From assembly GCA_963819785.1 (NCBI GenBank), contig CAWFXW010000026.1, positions 434,001-498,000 of the forward strand: a stretch of 64,000 bases of DNA, in the 5' to 3' direction. The DNA is from Palsa-504 sp963819785 (GTDB lineage: Bacteria; Actinomycetota; Actinomycetes; Streptosporangiales; Streptosporangiaceae). A program made the translations under genes and the position numbers. Below, piece by piece: positions 61,960-64,000 of this stretch. The notes under the pieces are model-generated. The model ran no database searches, was not told where the DNA came from, and worked only from the letters and a program-made list of their open reading frames with translations. How positions within the stretch are numbered: position 1 is the stretch's first letter; each line of letters begins with the position of its first letter.

Positions 61960-61993
61960 GACCTCGGGATAGGCCGGAGCAAGGGGTGCTCAT

Positions 61994-62275
61994 TTGTTGC
62001 CGTTTGTTCTGGCCCTCTTGACCTCTCGAGTTCATCCCGTGGACGAGGTGCTGCCTGCGCCCCGGCTGTTCGTGCTCGGCCTGCAGCACCTGTTCATCAT
62101 GTACGCCGGGGCCGTGGCCGTTCCGCTCATCGTCGGCGGGGCGCTCGGGCTCCCGACGTCGACCATCGGACTGCTGGTCAACGCCGACCTGTTCGTGTCC
62201 GGCATCGCGACCGTGATCCAGAGCGTCGGGATCGGCAAGATCTTCGGGTGCGCATGCCGGTGGTGGCCGGCCCAA
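61994..62275 (+). pseudogene. 5' fragment of a nucleobase:cation symporter-2 (NCS2) permease
   Basis: HPVDEVLPAPRLFVLGLQHL, FIMYAGAVAVPLIVGGALGLP, NADLFVSGIATVIQSVGIGK are the conserved opening of uracil/xanthine permeases. Near 62248 the frame shifts (KIFG, then VRMPVVAG one frame over) and about ten residues later the NCS2 sequence ends. The remaining ~350 residues are absent. Not functional as it stands. Confidence 0.8.
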
Positions 62276-62365
62276 GGGCGAGCCCACGATGATTCCGAAT
62301 GCCTGTGCGAGATCCGCGACCGGCGGGATTTGCGTTCTGATCGTCCCGTTTTCGGTCAACGGCAT
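62272..62365 (-). pseudogene. 5' end of an unidentified gene meeting the permease fragment
   Basis: ATG 62365, 24 bases after the IclR stop, starts MPLTENGTIRTQIPPVADLA, reading like genuine coding sequence (to GIIVGSPLG). Beyond about 62272 it is antisense to the permease fragment. Two gene starts on opposite strands thus abut head-on, which marks a deletion or inversion junction. Identity unknown. Confidence 0.4.
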
Positions 62366-62389
62366 GCGCCGTTGATTCGCGCGGCTTGC

Positions 62390-63199
62390 TTAATTCGCGC
62401 CTTCGGCGGCGATGGTGGCGGAAATCTGGAGGGCAGCGTGCTTGAGCGCGGGCACGATGCGCGCGGCGGCTTCGTCGGTCATCCGGGCCTGCGGGCCGGA
62501 GGTGGAGACGGCCAGGGATGCGGGTGCGTCGGGCACGGCCACCGCGAAGCAACGGACGCCGACTTCCTGCTCGCCCTCGTCGATGGCGTAACCCTGCTTG
62601 CGGATCACCTCGAGGTGCGCCAGCAGCAGGTCCGGGTCGGTGATGGTGGTGGGGGTGTACGCCGGCATACCGTCGCGTTCCAGTAGCGCGCGCGCCTGCT
62701 CGGGCGGAAGCTGCGCGAGCAGGGCCTTGCCGACCGCCGTGCAGTGCGGGCGGACCCGGCGGCCCGGCTCGGTGAACATACGCATCGAGTGGGCGCTGGG
62801 CACCTGCGCGATATAGACGACCTCGTCGCCGTCCAGCACGGCCAGGTTCGCGGTCTCCCCCGTCTCCCGGACCAGCTGGGCGAGGTACGGGCGCAGCCAG
62901 GTGCCGAGCACGCGGCTGGAGGTCTCGCCGAGCCTGATCAGCCGCGAGCCCAGGGTGTAACGCCGCGATGTCTCCTGGCGGACGTAGCCCCGGTTGACCA
63001 GCGTGCGCATGAGCCGGTGGACGGTGGGCAGCGGGAGCCCGGAGTTGGCCGCGAGCTCGGACAGCCCCAGCGCGCCGCCCGCGTCGGCCAGCATCTCGAG
63101 CAGGTCGAAGGCTCGCTCGATGGACTGCACCCCGCCCGCGGCTCGGCCGTTGCCGGGCCTGGGCGGCCTGGGCGGCCTGCCCGGTCCCCTGAGAGTCAA
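62390..63199 (-). CDS. IclR-family transcriptional regulator
   Basis: 269 residues. HTH_IclR (SIERAFDLLEMLADAGGALG, then LSELAANSGLPLPTVHRLMR) and the effector domain (FTEPGRRVRPHCTAVGKALL, GYAIDEGEQEVGVRCFAVAV). AllR/glyoxylate-type members share this layout. Start TTG 63199 with GGAAG upstream and an in-frame stop immediately before; the Pro/Arg-rich opening is unusual. Probably controls the hydroxypyruvate-isomerase-like gene and a lost purine or glyoxylate set. Confidence 0.92.
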   Translation of the reverse strand: MTLRGPGRPPRPPRPGNGRAAGGVQSIERAFDLLEMLADAGGALGLSELAANSGLPLPTVHRLMRTLVNRGYVRQETSRRYTLGSRLIRLGETSSRVLGTWLRPYLAQLVRETGETANLAVLDGDEVVYIAQVPSAHSMRMFTEPGRRVRPHCTAVGKALLAQLPPEQARALLERDGMPAYTPTTITDPDLLLAHLEVIRKQGYAIDEGEQEVGVRCFAVAVPDAPASLAVSTSGPQARMTDEAAARIVPALKHAALQISATIAAEGAN

Positions 63200-63337
63200 T
63201 CACGCTTCCATCATACAGAATTTGTAATTCACAGGGCAAAACTCTTTGGGTCGGCGGGCGGCGGGCCATGTGGTGCTAGCGGCCCGCGGAACGGCTCGAG
63301 CGGGGCTGCGGACGGCGCGGAAGATGAGGCGGCAGAG

Positions 63338-63397
63338 CTAGAGCGGAGTGAAACTGGGCATCCACCACACTAGAGCGTAGTGAAACCCGGGATTCAC
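63338..63397. repeat. Tandem CTAGAGCG-GTGAAAC elements
   Basis: CTAGAGCGGAGTGAAAC (63338-) and CTAGAGCGTAGTGAAAC with the palindrome GTGAAACCCGGGATTCAC (63380-63397). The second matches, in inverted orientation, the element at 8961-8988. Together with the 14-bp array this fills most of the 465-base gap before the last gene. Confidence 0.6.
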
Positions 63398-63455
63398 ACC
63401 GTTCGGGCGCGCTGGTGCCGGGCGGCTCGCCGCGGTTTGGCGCGCGCCGGGCTCG

Positions 63456-63595
63456 GGCGGCTCGGGGCAGGCGGCTCGGGGCTGGCGGCTCGGGGCTGGC
63501 GGCTCGGGGCAGGCGGCTCGGGGCAGGCGGCTCGGGGCAGGCGGCTCGGGGCAGGCGGCTCGGGGCAGGCGGCTCGGGGCTGGCGGCTCGGGGTG
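63456..63595 (+). repeat. Ten-copy 14-bp tandem repeat
   Basis: Ten consecutive copies of GGCGGCTCGGGGCA, the 13th-14th bases varying (CA, CT, last TG). The unit is not a multiple of three, so it is not protein coding. Lies 70 bases upstream of the last gene, between IclR and Hyi-like genes. Confidence 0.9.
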
Positions 63596-63638
63596 GTTGA
63601 CGGGCGGTCGCTGATCGGTCTAGTCTTATCCAAGAAAC

Positions 63639-63652
63639 GGAAAAAAACTTTC
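63639..63652. promoter_or_regulatory. IclR-type operator-like site
   Basis: GGAAA-AAAAC-TTTC, resembling the GGAAAN5TTTCC layout of IclR/AllR operators, 13 bases before ATG 63665. An IclR regulator is encoded 440 bases away on the other strand. Confidence 0.45.
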
Positions 63653-63664
63653 AGGATACGGAAA

Positions 63665-64000
63665 ATGACTGATCATTCGCTTCCCTATCTGGTCAATTGC
63701 TCGCTGATGTTCACCGAGGAGCCTCTGCTCCGGCGGCCGGCCGCGGCGCGGGCCGCGGGATTCACGGCGGTGGAGTTCTGGTGGCCGTTCGCGACGCCGG
63801 TGCCAGCCGACCGCGAGGTGGACGCGTTCGTCGCGACGGTCCAGGAGGCCGGCGTGACGCTGGTGGGGTTGAACTTCTTCGCCGGGGATCTGGCCGGGCC
63901 GGACTGCGGCGTGCTGTCGATCCCCGGCCGCAGCAGCGAGTTCCGCGACAACGTCGACGTGACGGCCGGGATCGGCGAGCGGCTGGGCGTGCGCGGGTTC
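63665..64000 (+). CDS. Hydroxypyruvate isomerase/TIM-barrel sugar isomerase, 3' cut by window
   Basis: First 112 residues of a Hyi-type isomerase (xylose-isomerase-like TIM barrel). LPYLVNCSLMFTEEPLLRRP, AGFTAVEFWWPFATPVPADR, VGLNFFAGDLAGPDCGVLSI follow the family order. Hyi interconverts hydroxypyruvate and tartronate semialdehyde downstream of glyoxylate carboligase. The rest is outside the window. Preceded by an IclR-like site, consistent with control by the neighbouring regulator. Confidence 0.88.
   Translation, partial: MTDHSLPYLVNCSLMFTEEPLLRRPAAARAAGFTAVEFWWPFATPVPADREVDAFVATVQEAGVTLVGLNFFAGDLAGPDCGVLSIPGRSSEFRDNVDVTAGIGERLGVRGF

Noticed and set aside
63215..63232. TACAGAATTTGTA as an IclR operator upstream of the IclR gene
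   Set aside because: Symmetry is imperfect at the centre; the site at 63639 is a better candidate.
1..64000. tRNA, rRNA, CRISPR arrays, insertion sequences and transposases
   Set aside because: No cloverleaf-like or T-loop sequences, no spaced direct repeats of CRISPR type, and no transposase motifs were seen on either strand.

Overview
The window is high-GC DNA from an actinomycete, probably a soil or plant-associated lineage. Supporting markers are a DUF574-type methyltransferase, DUF1707 and DUF3516 proteins, a DUF664 DinB relic, a full-length Lhr, a SigE-family sigma factor, frequent GTG starts and twin-arginine lipoprotein signals. I cannot assign a genus. No rRNA, tRNA or CRISPR array was seen.

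Layout. 0-2.4 kb: the end of a P450-ferredoxin pair facing an MFS exporter. 2.5-7.2 kb: methyltransferases, a phosphoesterase and small conserved proteins. 7.2-13 kb: a Rieske oxygenase with a glutathione peroxidase, then an acyl-CoA dehydrogenase divergent from an operon of FAD oxidoreductase, cupin and ACC deaminase. 13-15.6 kb: ArsR and PadR regulators. 15.7-18.8 kb: amidohydrolase, XRE-cupin regulator and SDR. 19-26.4 kb: DUF3516 helicase, acyl-CoA ligase, DinB relic, methyltransferase and ankyrin protein. 26.6-30.4 kb: kinase-like protein, MerR regulator and a GMC oxidoreductase with its small subunit. 30.4-42.5 kb: LprI-like lipoprotein, NDP-forming acyl-CoA synthetase, phytoene-dehydrogenase-like oxidoreductase, divergent TetR regulator, polyamine-type ABC ATPase, alcohol dehydrogenase, a large membrane hydrolase and a sigma-factor pair. 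42.6-50.9 kb: lhr, then a four-gene polysaccharide operon (glycosyltransferase, LPVTG peptide, deacetylase, GH16) beside decayed gene pieces. 51-57 kb: EamA/MocR pair, SSB and secreted proteins. 57-62 kb: polyamine-type permeases and binding protein, then a class III aminotransferase. 62-64 kb: the edge of a probable purine or glyoxylate locus (NCS2 fragment, IclR regulator, hydroxypyruvate-isomerase-like protein).

Main result. Five near-identical 20-bp palindromes (consensus TTGACTGAACRTTCAGTCWA) lie at 7215, 10330, 35379, 60384 and 61940. Each is at the head of a catabolic or transport unit, and one lies between a TetR regulator and its divergent neighbour. This suggests one TetR regulon spread over about 55 kb. 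It would unite a PotABCD-type importer (ATPase 21 kb from its permeases), an aminotransferase, dehydrogenases, acyl-CoA enzymes, a DAO oxidoreductase, a cupin, ACC deaminase and a Rieske oxygenase, consistent with uptake and oxidation of an amine.

Caveat. More than ten genes are broken by 1-2 base shifts while their protein sequence continues in another frame. Most are probably sequence errors, so these genes are given as full spans with the break noted. Other breaks (50.2 kb, 50.6 kb, 62.27 kb, and the DinB gene) are real-looking deletions or rearrangements.
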